A stretch of 33,771 nucleotides of DNA from Propionibacteriaceae bacterium (lineage in GTDB: Bacteria > Actinomycetota > Actinomycetes > Propionibacteriales > Propionibacteriaceae), in assembly GCA_020846255.1 (NCBI GenBank), contig JADLEH010000045.1, forward strand, positions 1-33,771, in the 5' to 3' direction. The translations under genes and the position numbers were made by a program. Below are positions 1 through 7,737 of the stretch, one piece after another (the first letter of the stretch is position 1; the number at the start of each line of letters is the position of its first letter). Under the pieces are notes generated by a model. That model saw only the letters and a list, made by a program, of their open reading frames with translations. It was not told the origin of the DNA and made no database searches.

Positions 1-128
1 GCCGACCTGGGTGAGGCCGCCGACCTCGGTGATGCCGCCGACTTGACCGACGCTGCCGAGACCGGGGTGTTCTGGGTGGCCAGGGAGCGGGCTGACTGCG
101 CGGTGTTCGCGGTGTTCGCAGTGTTCGC
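1..128. repeat. Short in-frame tandem repeats in the secreted protein
   Basis: Two tandem patches are seen. Bases 1-36 hold two near-identical 18-base units (GCCGACCTSGGTGAKGCC) followed by a decayed third. Bases 102-128 hold three 9-base units (rGTGTTCGC), encoding NTA three times on the minus strand. Both unit lengths are multiples of three, so copy number can change without breaking the frame. Confidence 0.7.
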
Positions 129-323
129 GGACGGAGAGGTGCTGGCGCTGAGCGTCGGGCCGGCACTCGGGGTGGCTGCCGGGCTCGCGGCAGGTGAAGC
201 CGAGGTCGTGGCTGCCGGGGACGGGGTCTGCGAGTCGGCGGAGGCGATGCCGATCCCTCCGACGACGGTGAGGCCGATGGCGCCGGTGATGGCCCAGGCG
301 GCTGTGGAGCGCGAGATCTTCAT
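1..323 (-). CDS. Secreted Ala/Ser/Thr/Pro-rich protein, 5' part only
   Basis: This gene is absent from the ORF track because it has no stop inside the window; about 107 codons are visible. The ATG at 323 follows an AGAGG ribosome binding site by about 7 bases. Translation begins MKISRSTAAW, then a hydrophobic stretch to about residue 28 and an ASA cleavage site at 27-29, which is a convincing Sec signal peptide. The mature part is low complexity: Pro/Ala/Ser/Thr-rich, then an NTANTANTA repeat and two SPRSAA-type repeats reaching the edge. I cannot recognise a family. Such a tail could be a linker before a domain that lies outside the window. The gene is divergent from the glycosyltransferase operon and shares its 151-base intergenic region, which holds a perfect inverted repeat. 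Confidence 0.75.
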   Translation of the reverse strand, partial: MKISRSTAAWAITGAIGLTVVGGIGIASADSQTPSPAATTSASPAASPAATPSAGPTLSASTSPSANTANTANTAQSARSLATQNTPVSAASVKSAASPRSAASPRS

Positions 324-390
324 GTTCGTTCCTCTCGTAGGGGCTATGGCTACACAAGACCGGCACCCGGTGAACTGCCAAGGAGAGCCG

Positions 391-408
391 GGTGAGAGTT
401 CTCTCACC
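391..408. promoter_or_regulatory. Perfect inverted repeat, candidate operator
   Basis: GGTGAGAG-TT-CTCTCACC is an 18-base perfect dyad with 8-base arms and a 2-base centre. It lies in the 151-base region between the divergent secreted-protein gene (ATG at 323) and the first glycosyltransferase gene (GTG at 475). A 2-base centre is too short for a stable RNA hairpin loop, so a DNA-binding site for a dimeric regulator is more likely than a terminator. The regulator is unknown; the GAGA/CTCTCA half-sites loosely recall sites of OmpR-type response regulators, but that is only a resemblance. Confidence 0.5.
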
Positions 409-474
409 GCTCTTGCCGCCGGGCTGTGCCGTGGCGGTTAGGGTGATCGCGGACGAGCCGAAGGGGGGTGCGCT

Positions 475-1686
475 GTGACCGCAGCAGCGACCTCCGAATC
501 GCGCGCCCGCGCGGTCGCACTGGCCCTGGCGGCGGTGGCGCTGGCCGTCGGCACGCTGCTCGTGGTCTCCCTGACCAGGACGACGGCTGCCGGCCTGCTC
601 GGCGACCTCGACATCTATCGCGAGGCGATCCGGACGAGCCTCGCCGGGGGCGACCTCTACGCCTACACCTACGACCATCCGACCGTGCACGGCCTCGGGT
701 TCACCTACCCGCCGTTCGCCGCGCTGGTCCTGGTGCCCTTCGCCCTGCTCGAATCGCTCCCGGCCAAGATCATCTGGACGGGCCTCACCTTCGCTGTGGC
801 CATCGGCTGCCTCGCCGTCCTGGTCCGCCAGGCCGGCAGCGACAGCACTGGCCGGGTCCGGGCGCCGTCCGCATCGAGGGTGGCCTGGGTGGCCGGCCTC
901 GCCGTGCCGGTGATGCTCACCTACCCGTTCCTGCACAACCTCGTGGTCGGCCAGGTGAGCCTCTTCGTCGTCGCCCTGGCATTGTGCGACCACCTGCTGC
1001 CCCGGCGCTGGCAGGGCCTGCTGGTGGGTCTGGCCGCGGCGATCAAGCTCACCCCGCTGGTGTTCCTGCCCTACTACCTGCTCACCCGGCAATGGCGGCA
1101 GGCGGCCGTCTGTGCCGGCTCCTTCGCCGGCGCCTCAGCGCTGGCCTGGGCGATCCTGCCCGGTGCCTCCCTGGCGTACTGGACGGACAAGCTGTGGCAG
1201 ACCGGACGGGTCGGGCGCACCGACTCGACGGTGAACAAGTCGCTGCTGGGCTTCCTCTCCCGGCAGCTGCCCGATGGTGTCCCGACCAACCTGGTCTGGC
1301 TGGTGGTGGCCGCGGCCGTTGCGGTGCTGGCCTACTGGCGGGCCGGGCAGCACTTCCGCGACCACAACCTGCTCGCCGCAACCCTGGCCGTCGGCGCCCT
1401 CTCCGTTGCCGTCTCGCCGATCTCGTGGCCGCACCACCAGCTGTGGCTGGTGTTCGCCGCCTGCTGGTACGTCCTGCAGTGCGGGCGCACTGCCCTGCTG
1501 CTGGGAACGGCCCTGTTCGTGGTCTTCCTCGGTTACCCGTGGTTCGACGACTACCCGGCCGGGACGGTAGGCACCCTGCTCGGCATCGGCGTCGAACTGC
1601 CGGCCCTCGCCGTCCTGGTGGTGCTCGGGTTCGGGCTGCTGCCCAGCCGCAGGGCCAGGGTCGCGCCAGAGCCGGCCCTGAGCTGA
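475..1686 (+). CDS. GT87 (DUF2029) integral membrane glycosyltransferase 1
   Basis: A 403-residue polytopic membrane protein of the GT-C fold family GT87, whose members move a sugar (mannose in PimE, arabinofuranose in AftC) from a polyprenyl-phosphate donor onto envelope glycans outside the membrane. Family marks are the first-loop acid in GDLDIY (Asp44, the position of the PimE catalytic Asp), the YPPFAAL motif, GQVSLF, AAIKLTPLVF, NKSLLGF and SPISWPHHQLW. The GTG start at 475 is supported by an AAGGGGGG Shine-Dalgarno 6 bases upstream. It is the first gene of a six-gene operon and its stop overlaps the next start (TGATG). It is clearly paralogous to the next two genes. The sugar and acceptor cannot be told from sequence. 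Confidence 0.88.
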   Translation: MTAAATSESRARAVALALAAVALAVGTLLVVSLTRTTAAGLLGDLDIYREAIRTSLAGGDLYAYTYDHPTVHGLGFTYPPFAALVLVPFALLESLPAKIIWTGLTFAVAIGCLAVLVRQAGSDSTGRVRAPSASRVAWVAGLAVPVMLTYPFLHNLVVGQVSLFVVALALCDHLLPRRWQGLLVGLAAAIKLTPLVFLPYYLLTRQWRQAAVCAGSFAGASALAWAILPGASLAYWTDKLWQTGRVGRTDSTVNKSLLGFLSRQLPDGVPTNLVWLVVAAAVAVLAYWRAGQHFRDHNLLAATLAVGALSVAVSPISWPHHQLWLVFAACWYVLQCGRTALLLGTALFVVFLGYPWFDDYPAGTVGTLLGIGVELPALAVLVVLGFGLLPSRRARVAPEPALS

Positions 1687-2861
1687 TGGCCGGCGACTGG
1701 AGCCGCGCGAGGCTGCTCGCCGCGAGCGTCGCGCTCGGGCTCGCGCTGGTGTCCGGCTACTACTTCCTCGCCGCGGTGGTCGGCGGCAGTCCGGCCGCCG
1801 ATGGTGGCCTGCGCCTTGCCGACTTCGACGTCTATCGGGCAGCTGTGCAGTCCTGGCTCGACGGGCGCGGCCTCTACACGGGGGTCGCCCCGAGCGGGGT
1901 CTGGACCTCGGAGCTCCAGTTCACCTACCCGCCGTTCGCAGCCATCGTGCTGGCTCCACTCGCCTGGCTCCCGGCTCCGGTCGCGGACTGGTTGTGGTTC
2001 CTGCTGTCGCTGGCCGTCTATCCGGTACTGGCGATCCTGCTGCTGCGGCAGGCGCCCGGTGCCCGCCAGGGACCGCGACTCACATCGTTGCTCGCCGGTG
2101 CCCTGGTCAGCCTCGGGTTGCTGCTCACCCAGCCGGTGAGCCACGGCCTGTTCGTCGGCCAGATCAGCGGCTTCATCATCGTGGTCGCGCTGCTGGACGC
2201 TGCGGGCATCGTCCCGCAGCGCTGGCGGGGGTTCCTGGTGGGCCTGGTTGCTGCAGTGAAGCTGATCCCGCTCGTGTTCGTCCCGTACTTCCTCGTCACG
2301 CGACAGTGGCGGGCGGCCCGGAACAGCCTGATCGGTTTCGGTGCTGCGACCCTGCTCGGCTTCGCCGTCCTGCCCCAGGAATCGGTGCGCTACTGGACGG
2401 CGCTGGTGTTCGACTCCTCCCGGGTCGGCGAAGTCGCGGTGAGCCGGAACAAGTCGCTGCTCGGCCTGCTCCACCGCTGGGGCCTTGGCGGCGAGAGCTG
2501 GCTGTGGGTCGCCCTCGTCGCGGCGATCGCCCTGGTCGCGTTCTGGCGGGCCAGCCGGCACTACGCCCGCGGCGAGGAGTTCGCTGCTGCGCTGGTGGTC
2601 GGCACCCTCTCGATCGTGGTGAGCCCGATCTCCTGGCCGCACCATCAGGTCTGGATTCCACTGGCCGCCATGTACCTGATGCTGCTGCGCCGGCGCTGGC
2701 CGGCTGTTGCCGGGGCGTTGTTGCTGGCCGGCTACTGGTTCTACACCCCCTTGATCAGCTGGGCGGAGACCGGCCCCCTCTGGTTGCGGCTCGCCTGGGA
2801 GATCCCGACCCTGGTCCCGGTGACCATCGCGCTCCTCGGCCTGGCCAGGAGACAGCCGTGA
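1686..2861 (+). CDS. GT87 (DUF2029) integral membrane glycosyltransferase 2
   Basis: 391 residues, starting at the ATG inside TGATG, so it is translationally coupled to the gene before. The ORF track shows it only as the second half of a longer open frame from 468; the first part of that frame is a shadow. The protein is polytopic and carries ADFDVY (catalytic-type Asp46), YPPFAAI, GQISGF, AAVKLIPLVF, NKSLLGLLHRW and SPISWPHHQVW, matching paralogue 1 block by block. It ends in a 4-base GTGA overlap with the third paralogue. It is expected to use a polyprenyl-phosphate-sugar donor at the outer membrane face; substrate unknown. Confidence 0.88.
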   Translation: MAGDWSRARLLAASVALGLALVSGYYFLAAVVGGSPAADGGLRLADFDVYRAAVQSWLDGRGLYTGVAPSGVWTSELQFTYPPFAAIVLAPLAWLPAPVADWLWFLLSLAVYPVLAILLLRQAPGARQGPRLTSLLAGALVSLGLLLTQPVSHGLFVGQISGFIIVVALLDAAGIVPQRWRGFLVGLVAAVKLIPLVFVPYFLVTRQWRAARNSLIGFGAATLLGFAVLPQESVRYWTALVFDSSRVGEVAVSRNKSLLGLLHRWGLGGESWLWVALVAAIALVAFWRASRHYARGEEFAAALVVGTLSIVVSPISWPHHQVWIPLAAMYLMLLRRRWPAVAGALLLAGYWFYTPLISWAETGPLWLRLAWEIPTLVPVTIALLGLARRQP

Positions 2862-3976
2862 GTGACCTCCGGCTCCCCGCTCCGGCGAGGGTCGGCGCCG
2901 CCGCCGGCATCGGGCTGGGCCTCGCCTACGTCGGGGTGGCTATCGCCGCCCTGCCTGCCGTCCAGGTCGACCTGGGCACGTACCAGGCGGCGGTCGGACG
3001 GTGGTTGACCGGCGGTTCGCTGTACGGCCCGACCAGCGAGGGGGCCTTCCTCTACCCACCGTTCGCCGGGCTGCTCCTGGTTCCGGCTGTGCTGCTGCAA
3101 GCCCCGGTGCCTGCGGCGATCAACGTGGCCGTGCACCTGGTCGCCTGCGTGGTGCTGGCCGTCGTCCTGCTCGTTGGGTGCCCGTCGGGCCCGCGCGGTC
3201 GCGTGGACGGGGTGCTCGGGTTCCTGCTGTGCACGCTTGCCCTGCTGGCAAGCAACCCGGTCGTCTCGGGGGTGTACTTCGGTCAGGTGAGTCTCGCCGT
3301 GGTGACCATGGTGGTCCTGGACTCGGTCGTCGGACCCCGCTGGCGCGGCCTGCTCACCGGAGTAGCTGGAGCGATCAAGTTGTGGCCCCTGATCATGGTT
3401 CCGCACTACCTGCTCACCCGGCAGTGGCGCGCTGCGGCGAACTCGGCTGTCGGGTTCGGTGTGGCCACAGCGCTCGGTTTCGTCGTCGCACCGACCGACT
3501 CGCTGCGGTACTGGTCCGGCAGCGTTTCCGTGCCCACCGCGCTGGCACCGTTCAACAAGTCCCTGTTCGCGCTGGTGCACCGCTGGAGCCTTGATCCCGG
3601 GCTGTGGATCGCCGGCGTCGTGGTCATCGGGGCGGTTGCCCTCTGGCGGGCCGGCCGGCACCACCGTCGCGGGGAGGGCCTGGCCGCCGTTCTGGTGCTC
3701 GGTCTCGCGACCACCCTGGTGAGCCCGCTGACCTGGATGCACCACCTGGTCTGGTGGCCGCTTGCCGGGCTCTGGCTCGTGCTGGCGGGGAACCGGTGGC
3801 AGCGCCTCCTGGGTGGGCTGATGATCGTGTCGATCCTGTCCGGCTCACCACTGGTGCCCTACACCGCGGAGGTGGCGCCCGGCCTGGACCTGCTGGGTGA
3901 TGTGTTCACGGTCGGCTCGGCGGTCCTGGTGTTCACCGGCCTGCCCGGTACGGCTCGGGCCGAGGCGGTCCCGTGA
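2858..3976 (+). CDS. GT87 (DUF2029) integral membrane glycosyltransferase 3
   Basis: 372 residues from the GTG at 2858, which overlaps the previous stop as GTGA and has an AGGAGA ribosome binding site 5 bases upstream. In the ORF track it is the C-terminal part of a longer frame from 1994. Family motifs are VDLGTY (Asp38; the second acid of DLDIY/DFDVY is Gly here), YPPFAGL, GQVSLAV, GAIKLWPLIMVPHYLLTRQW, NKSLFALVHRW and SPLTWMHHLVW. It is closest to paralogue 2 by eye, for example in the shared RWRGLL and NSxxGFGxAT segments, so the three genes look like tandem duplications. It overlaps the DUF4185 gene by 4 bases (GTGA). Confidence 0.87.
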   Translation: MSDLRLPAPARVGAAAGIGLGLAYVGVAIAALPAVQVDLGTYQAAVGRWLTGGSLYGPTSEGAFLYPPFAGLLLVPAVLLQAPVPAAINVAVHLVACVVLAVVLLVGCPSGPRGRVDGVLGFLLCTLALLASNPVVSGVYFGQVSLAVVTMVVLDSVVGPRWRGLLTGVAGAIKLWPLIMVPHYLLTRQWRAAANSAVGFGVATALGFVVAPTDSLRYWSGSVSVPTALAPFNKSLFALVHRWSLDPGLWIAGVVVIGAVALWRAGRHHRRGEGLAAVLVLGLATTLVSPLTWMHHLVWWPLAGLWLVLAGNRWQRLLGGLMIVSILSGSPLVPYTAEVAPGLDLLGDVFTVGSAVLVFTGLPGTARAEAVP

Positions 3977-5637
3977 CTGCTGTCGGGCCGGCTTCGGCGG
4001 TCGAGCGATCGGGTCGGGTCGATGCGCTCGTCCGCAACGGCTCCAGCCTCCACCACTACCGTCGGTTGACCGATCGGCCCGACCGGCCCTGGCAGCGGAT
4101 CGGCACCGTCAGCGAACGGGCTAGCGGACCCGGCCGGCTCGGCAGGGCCGGCAGCGGCTTGCTGGCCCTGATCCCGGAGGACGGCCGGATGGTCGGCTAT
4201 CGATTCGATCAGACCGGCTGGCAGCGGGCAGAGGTCGAGGCCGCGCAGCTGGGTCGACTCCCCGGGGGGATGGCGCCCTCCGCCGCGGAGCTCGGCGTGG
4301 GGGCGCGAAGCCTTCGAGCGGTCGCGACCTACACCGCCCGCGGCTGGCCGCAGGCCCTCACCGACGAGGACGGCTCGGTCTTCAGCTACCACCGGCGGCC
4401 CGACGGACGTTGGGAACGCAACTCCTGCCTGCGGCTGGCGGACGACGCGCCGTTCGTGGCCGACGGCCCGGAGTCGGTGAAGCTGGCCCAGGTGACCGGC
4501 GACCTGGACGCGACCCCGACCCCGTGGGGTGAGCGCGCGCCGACCCTGAGCAGGTCGCTGAGCACCGCCGGGATCAGGGGCACCGACCTCGGCGTCCGCG
4601 TCGACCACGACGGGCGGACCTTCCTGCTGTTCGGGGACACGCACTGGACCCGGCCCTGGCTCAGTACCAGGGACTCGATCGCAGAGGTGACCGAGGCCGG
4701 CCCGCTGCCCGGGTTGCCGGGCGTTCGGTTCCATGGCTCGCCGCTGAAGCTGGTCGGTGGCGGCACCACCATGCGCGAGTACGACGTGCCGCTGGACGGG
4801 TTCTCTGCCGGCGGCAACCTGTACGGCTTCTTCACCAGCAACCACGGTCGCCGGCGGCGCATCATGGGCCGCTCGGTGCTGGCCCGTGCCGAGGACCCGG
4901 CCCTGCCGATCGACCCAGCCAGCCGGCACCGTCCCGTGCGGTTCAGGGTGCTCGGGACCTTCAGCGACCGGCACTTCATCAACGTCTCCACCCAGCTCGT
5001 GCCCGCGGCAACCGTCCCGGGCTGCGGAACCGTGGGGGAGGTGCTGCTGATCTGGGGCAGCGGCCCCTACCGTGCCTCCGAACCGCGCCTGGCGATGCTG
5101 GACGGCGAAGCGCTCGCCCGATTGGCGGAAGCGGGTTCGGCGGGGGACGGATCCGGCTTCGGCGTCCGCTACTGGACGGGGTCGGGTTGGTCGCAACTCG
5201 AGGACGACGCGGCCCAGCTGTTCGGGCCGGCCGCCCTCGGCGAGCTCTCCGTGCGCTGGGTTCCTGCTGCCGGGGCCTACCTGATGCTGGCCGGGGCCGG
5301 CCCCGAGGACCCGATCGGCCCGGCCATAACGCTGCGGACCTCGCCCACTCCGTGGGGACCGTGGTCGCGGCGGCGGCGGTTGCTGGACTGGGTGGCCACC
5401 GGCATGTCCCATGCCGACCCGTTCGCCAGGTTCATCAGGGCGACCGGTACCGACGACCCGGTGGGCGACCGGATCTTCGCAGCGCAGGCCCGGGTCACTG
5501 GCGCCGCCTACGCCCCGTACCTGTTCGATGCCAGCGCCGAGGGCTCAGATCTCGTGCTGCGCTACACGCTGTCCACCTGGAACCCGTACCAGGTGGTGCT
5601 GATGCAGCACCGGCTGCCCATCCAGCCCCTAATCTAG
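3973..5637 (+). CDS. DUF4185 (GH183-like) protein
   Basis: 554 residues. From about residue 190 to the end it has DUF4185 features: GTDLGVRVDHDGRTFLLFGDTHW, an FFTSNH segment, a SPTPWGPW strand and the closing LSTWNPYQVVLMQHRL strand. DUF4185 proteins are beta-propellers, and some mycobacterial and Bacteroidota members are endo-D-arabinanases placed in family GH183. Residues 1-150 hold Trp/Tyr-rich repeats (LHHYRR..WQRI, VGYRF..WQRA, FSYHRR..WERN) like extra propeller or lectin blades. No signal peptide or membrane helix is visible, which is odd for an enzyme acting on envelope glycan. It sits between GT87 genes with a 4-base upstream overlap. The fold family is fairly sure; activity and substrate are inferred, and I have not mapped catalytic acids. 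Confidence 0.8.
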   Translation: MTAVGPASAVERSGRVDALVRNGSSLHHYRRLTDRPDRPWQRIGTVSERASGPGRLGRAGSGLLALIPEDGRMVGYRFDQTGWQRAEVEAAQLGRLPGGMAPSAAELGVGARSLRAVATYTARGWPQALTDEDGSVFSYHRRPDGRWERNSCLRLADDAPFVADGPESVKLAQVTGDLDATPTPWGERAPTLSRSLSTAGIRGTDLGVRVDHDGRTFLLFGDTHWTRPWLSTRDSIAEVTEAGPLPGLPGVRFHGSPLKLVGGGTTMREYDVPLDGFSAGGNLYGFFTSNHGRRRRIMGRSVLARAEDPALPIDPASRHRPVRFRVLGTFSDRHFINVSTQLVPAATVPGCGTVGEVLLIWGSGPYRASEPRLAMLDGEALARLAEAGSAGDGSGFGVRYWTGSGWSQLEDDAAQLFGPAALGELSVRWVPAAGAYLMLAGAGPEDPIGPAITLRTSPTPWGPWSRRRRLLDWVATGMSHADPFARFIRATGTDDPVGDRIFAAQARVTGAAYAPYLFDASAEGSDLVLRYTLSTWNPYQVVLMQHRLPIQPLI

Positions 5638-5661
5638 GACGGGCTTGCTTGAGGAGGTGCG

Positions 5662-6843
5662 GTGCGGACCGAGCGGATTCGGGTCATGACGCTGCGCGCC
5701 CTCCTGGCCCTGCCACCGCTGCTGGCCGCGCTCTACATCGGCGGCACCCAGATCCCCGGCAGCACCCTCTGGCCCTGGCGCCCCAACATGATCGACCTCG
5801 AGGTCTACCAGCGGGCCGGCCAGCGGCTGCTGACCGGCGGGGACATCTTCGACGCTGCCGGTCAGCTGCCCTGGATCTATCCGGCCTTCGCAGCCCTGCT
5901 CACCATCCCGTTCGCAGTCGTGCCGTTCCTGCTCGCTGCGTTCGCCTGGCTGGCGCTGTGCACGGCCGCGCTGGCAGCCGTGCTGTTCCGCCTCGGCTTC
6001 ACCGGCTGGCGGCTGAGCCTGCTCACCACTGCCGTGATCCTGTTCGTCCAGCCGGTTCGCGACACCCTGGGTTTCGGTCAGTTGGCCATCTTCCTCGTCG
6101 CCGCCGCCGTTCTCGACTCCATGCCGGGGCCGCGGGTGTTCCGGCGCCGGCTCCTGCCGGAAGGCTGGCTGGTCGGCGCCGCCACCGCAGTGAAGCTCAC
6201 CCCGGCGGTCGTCGCCGCCTACAACTTCTTCGCCGGGCGGAGGAAGGCCGGACTCGTGGCTTTCGGCACTTTCCTTGCTGCGACGGCGCTCGGCTTCGCC
6301 GTGCTGCCACAGGCATCGCTCAGTTACTGGTTGAAGCTGGCCACCGGCGACTCCGGGCTTAACTCCGGGATCCTCTACGCGTCCAACCAGTCGGTGCTGG
6401 GGGTCTGGACCCGGCTCACCGGTGAGCCCAGCCGCGGCGGACTGGTGCTCAGCGCACTGGTTGTGGCCCTCGGGGTCTGGGCAGCCGTCCTGATGCACCG
6501 CAGTGGCCAGGTCGCCCTTGCGTTGTGCCTGGCCGGCCTGACCAGCCTGCTGGCCTCGCCGATCTCCTGGTCGCACCACTACGTCTGGGCCGTGCCACTC
6601 GGCATCGTCTTGTGGCAGGCAAGGGACCTGCCCGGCCATCTGCGGTGGCCCGGCATCGGGTACACGCTGTGGGCAGCCCTGGCGCCGTTCATGATGCTGC
6701 CGATGGGCGGCGAGCTGGAGTTGGGCTACACGTTCTGGCAGCAGGTGGTGGTGAACATCGGCGTCTTCGCCGGGGTGGCCCTGCTGGCGGCATCCGCTGC
6801 GACTGCGCTCGGCCCCTGGGGACACCGGAAGGCCCAGTCATGA
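5662..6843 (+). CDS. GT87 (DUF2029) integral membrane glycosyltransferase 4
   Basis: 393 residues from the GTG at 5662, preceded by a strong GAGGAGGT ribosome binding site with a short 4-base spacing; an ATG nine codons in (MTLRALLALP) is an alternative start. It has MIDLEVY (Asp45), YPAFAAL, GQLAIF, ATAVKLTP, NQSVLGVWTRL and SPISWSHHYVW. It differs from paralogues 1-3: the LLTRQWR segment is replaced by FFAGRRK and SWPHH by SWSHH, closer to the mannosyltransferase-type members such as PimE. It is separated from the DUF4185 gene by only 24 bases and overlaps the next gene by ATGA, so it remains in the same operon. Confidence 0.87.
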   Translation: MRTERIRVMTLRALLALPPLLAALYIGGTQIPGSTLWPWRPNMIDLEVYQRAGQRLLTGGDIFDAAGQLPWIYPAFAALLTIPFAVVPFLLAAFAWLALCTAALAAVLFRLGFTGWRLSLLTTAVILFVQPVRDTLGFGQLAIFLVAAAVLDSMPGPRVFRRRLLPEGWLVGAATAVKLTPAVVAAYNFFAGRRKAGLVAFGTFLAATALGFAVLPQASLSYWLKLATGDSGLNSGILYASNQSVLGVWTRLTGEPSRGGLVLSALVVALGVWAAVLMHRSGQVALALCLAGLTSLLASPISWSHHYVWAVPLGIVLWQARDLPGHLRWPGIGYTLWAALAPFMMLPMGGELELGYTFWQQVVVNIGVFAGVALLAASAATALGPWGHRKAQS

Positions 6844-7721
6844 AGCGGTGGTTCACGGCTGCTGCCGTCCTCACCCTGGCCTCGGTGGTGCTCGGCGCCG
6901 TGGTGTGCGCAACCGAGTCCGGCGCGGCCTGCCCGAATTGGCCCGGCTGTTACCCCGACGGCTTCGCTCCCGCAGCCCAGCTGAATCCGCTGATCGAGTT
7001 CGTGCACCGGGTGGTCGCAGCTGTCACCGGCCCGACGGTGCTCGTCGCTGCCGTCCTCGGGCGACGCCTCGCCGACCCGCGGCCGCGGCGGCTGGCCTGG
7101 ATCGGGCTGGCGGGCACGATCTCGGCGGGGCTGTTCGGGATGCTGATCGTCAAGATCGGCATCCCCTGGTGGCTCGGCGTCCTCGACCTGGCCAGTGCGC
7201 TGATGGCCACCGTGGTGCTGCTGGTGGCCCGGCTGCTGCTCGCTCCCGGGGCGGAATGGGCGCCCGGCCCGGTGGCCCGGCCGGCGTGGACGGCGGTCGG
7301 CACCCTCGCGGCCATGCACCTGCTGGCCCTGGCCGTTGCCGGCGCGAACTCGTTCACCCGCTGCCTCAGCTGGCCTCTCGGTGTGATCGCCGCTGACCGG
7401 TGGCCCTGGCTCCAGGTGGTGCGGGTCGGCCTGGCGGTGGTGGCCGCCGGAGCGATCGCGGTAGCAGCCAGGCGTGCCGGACGTCAGCCCGGCACCCGCC
7501 TCGCCGGGCGGCTGGCCACCGTGCTGCTGGTGGCCGAGCTCGGTCTGGCCGCACTGCTGCTGGCCGGCTCCGGCGGGCTCCTGCTGCGCACTGCCTACGC
7601 TGTGGTCGCGGCCTGCCTGTTCGGCGCCGTGGCACTGCTCGCCGGCCGCGCCAGCGTCCCGGCCGGGCCCGGGGCAGAGCCCGGGAAGACCCCGGCCCCA
7701 GCGGTGCTGACGGCGGAATAG
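6840..7721 (+). CDS. CtaA/COX15-like membrane protein lacking most heme-ligand histidines
   Basis: 293 residues with about eight membrane helices in two halves, the layout of heme A synthase. The first half keeps the hallmark loop cysteines in ACPNWPGC (Cys31, Cys37) and the IEFVHR helix (His56). The second half has only one loop cysteine (TRCLSWP) and its expected His positions look replaced: WLGVLDLASA, LQVVRVGLA and LLLRTAYA where the family has His. The whole protein contains just two His (56 and 160), while heme A synthases use four. It is therefore probably not a working heme A synthase but a diverged family member. It is coupled by ATGA to the fourth GT87 gene, which suggests an envelope-related role, perhaps electron transfer, heme binding or a purely structural part. 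Confidence 0.75.
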   Translation: MKRWFTAAAVLTLASVVLGAVVCATESGAACPNWPGCYPDGFAPAAQLNPLIEFVHRVVAAVTGPTVLVAAVLGRRLADPRPRRLAWIGLAGTISAGLFGMLIVKIGIPWWLGVLDLASALMATVVLLVARLLLAPGAEWAPGPVARPAWTAVGTLAAMHLLALAVAGANSFTRCLSWPLGVIAADRWPWLQVVRVGLAVVAAGAIAVAARRAGRQPGTRLAGRLATVLLVAELGLAALLLAGSGGLLLRTAYAVVAACLFGAVALLAGRASVPAGPGAEPGKTPAPAVLTAE

Positions 7722-7736
7722 CTGCAGGACTAAGCT
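7707..7736 (+). promoter_or_regulatory. Candidate clpB promoter
   Basis: CTGACG at 7707-7712 and TAAGCT at 7731-7736 with 18-base spacing resemble a housekeeping sigma promoter. The predicted transcription start falls at the left arm of the HAIR element, so a bound HspR would block it. The -35 lies inside the end of the upstream coding region. Confidence 0.4.
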
Positions 7737-7737
7737 A

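Noticed and set aside
391-408. Rho-independent terminator
   Set aside because: It lies between divergent starts, not after a gene, and the 2-base centre is too small for a hairpin loop.
43-441. 132-residue plus-strand ORF
   Set aside because: It is antisense to the signal-peptide protein at 1-323, has no ribosome binding site and shows only Val/Ala/Gly-rich shadow composition.
6840-7721. Ordinary heme A synthase CtaA
   Set aside because: Only two histidines exist in the whole protein, so the four heme ligands cannot all be present.
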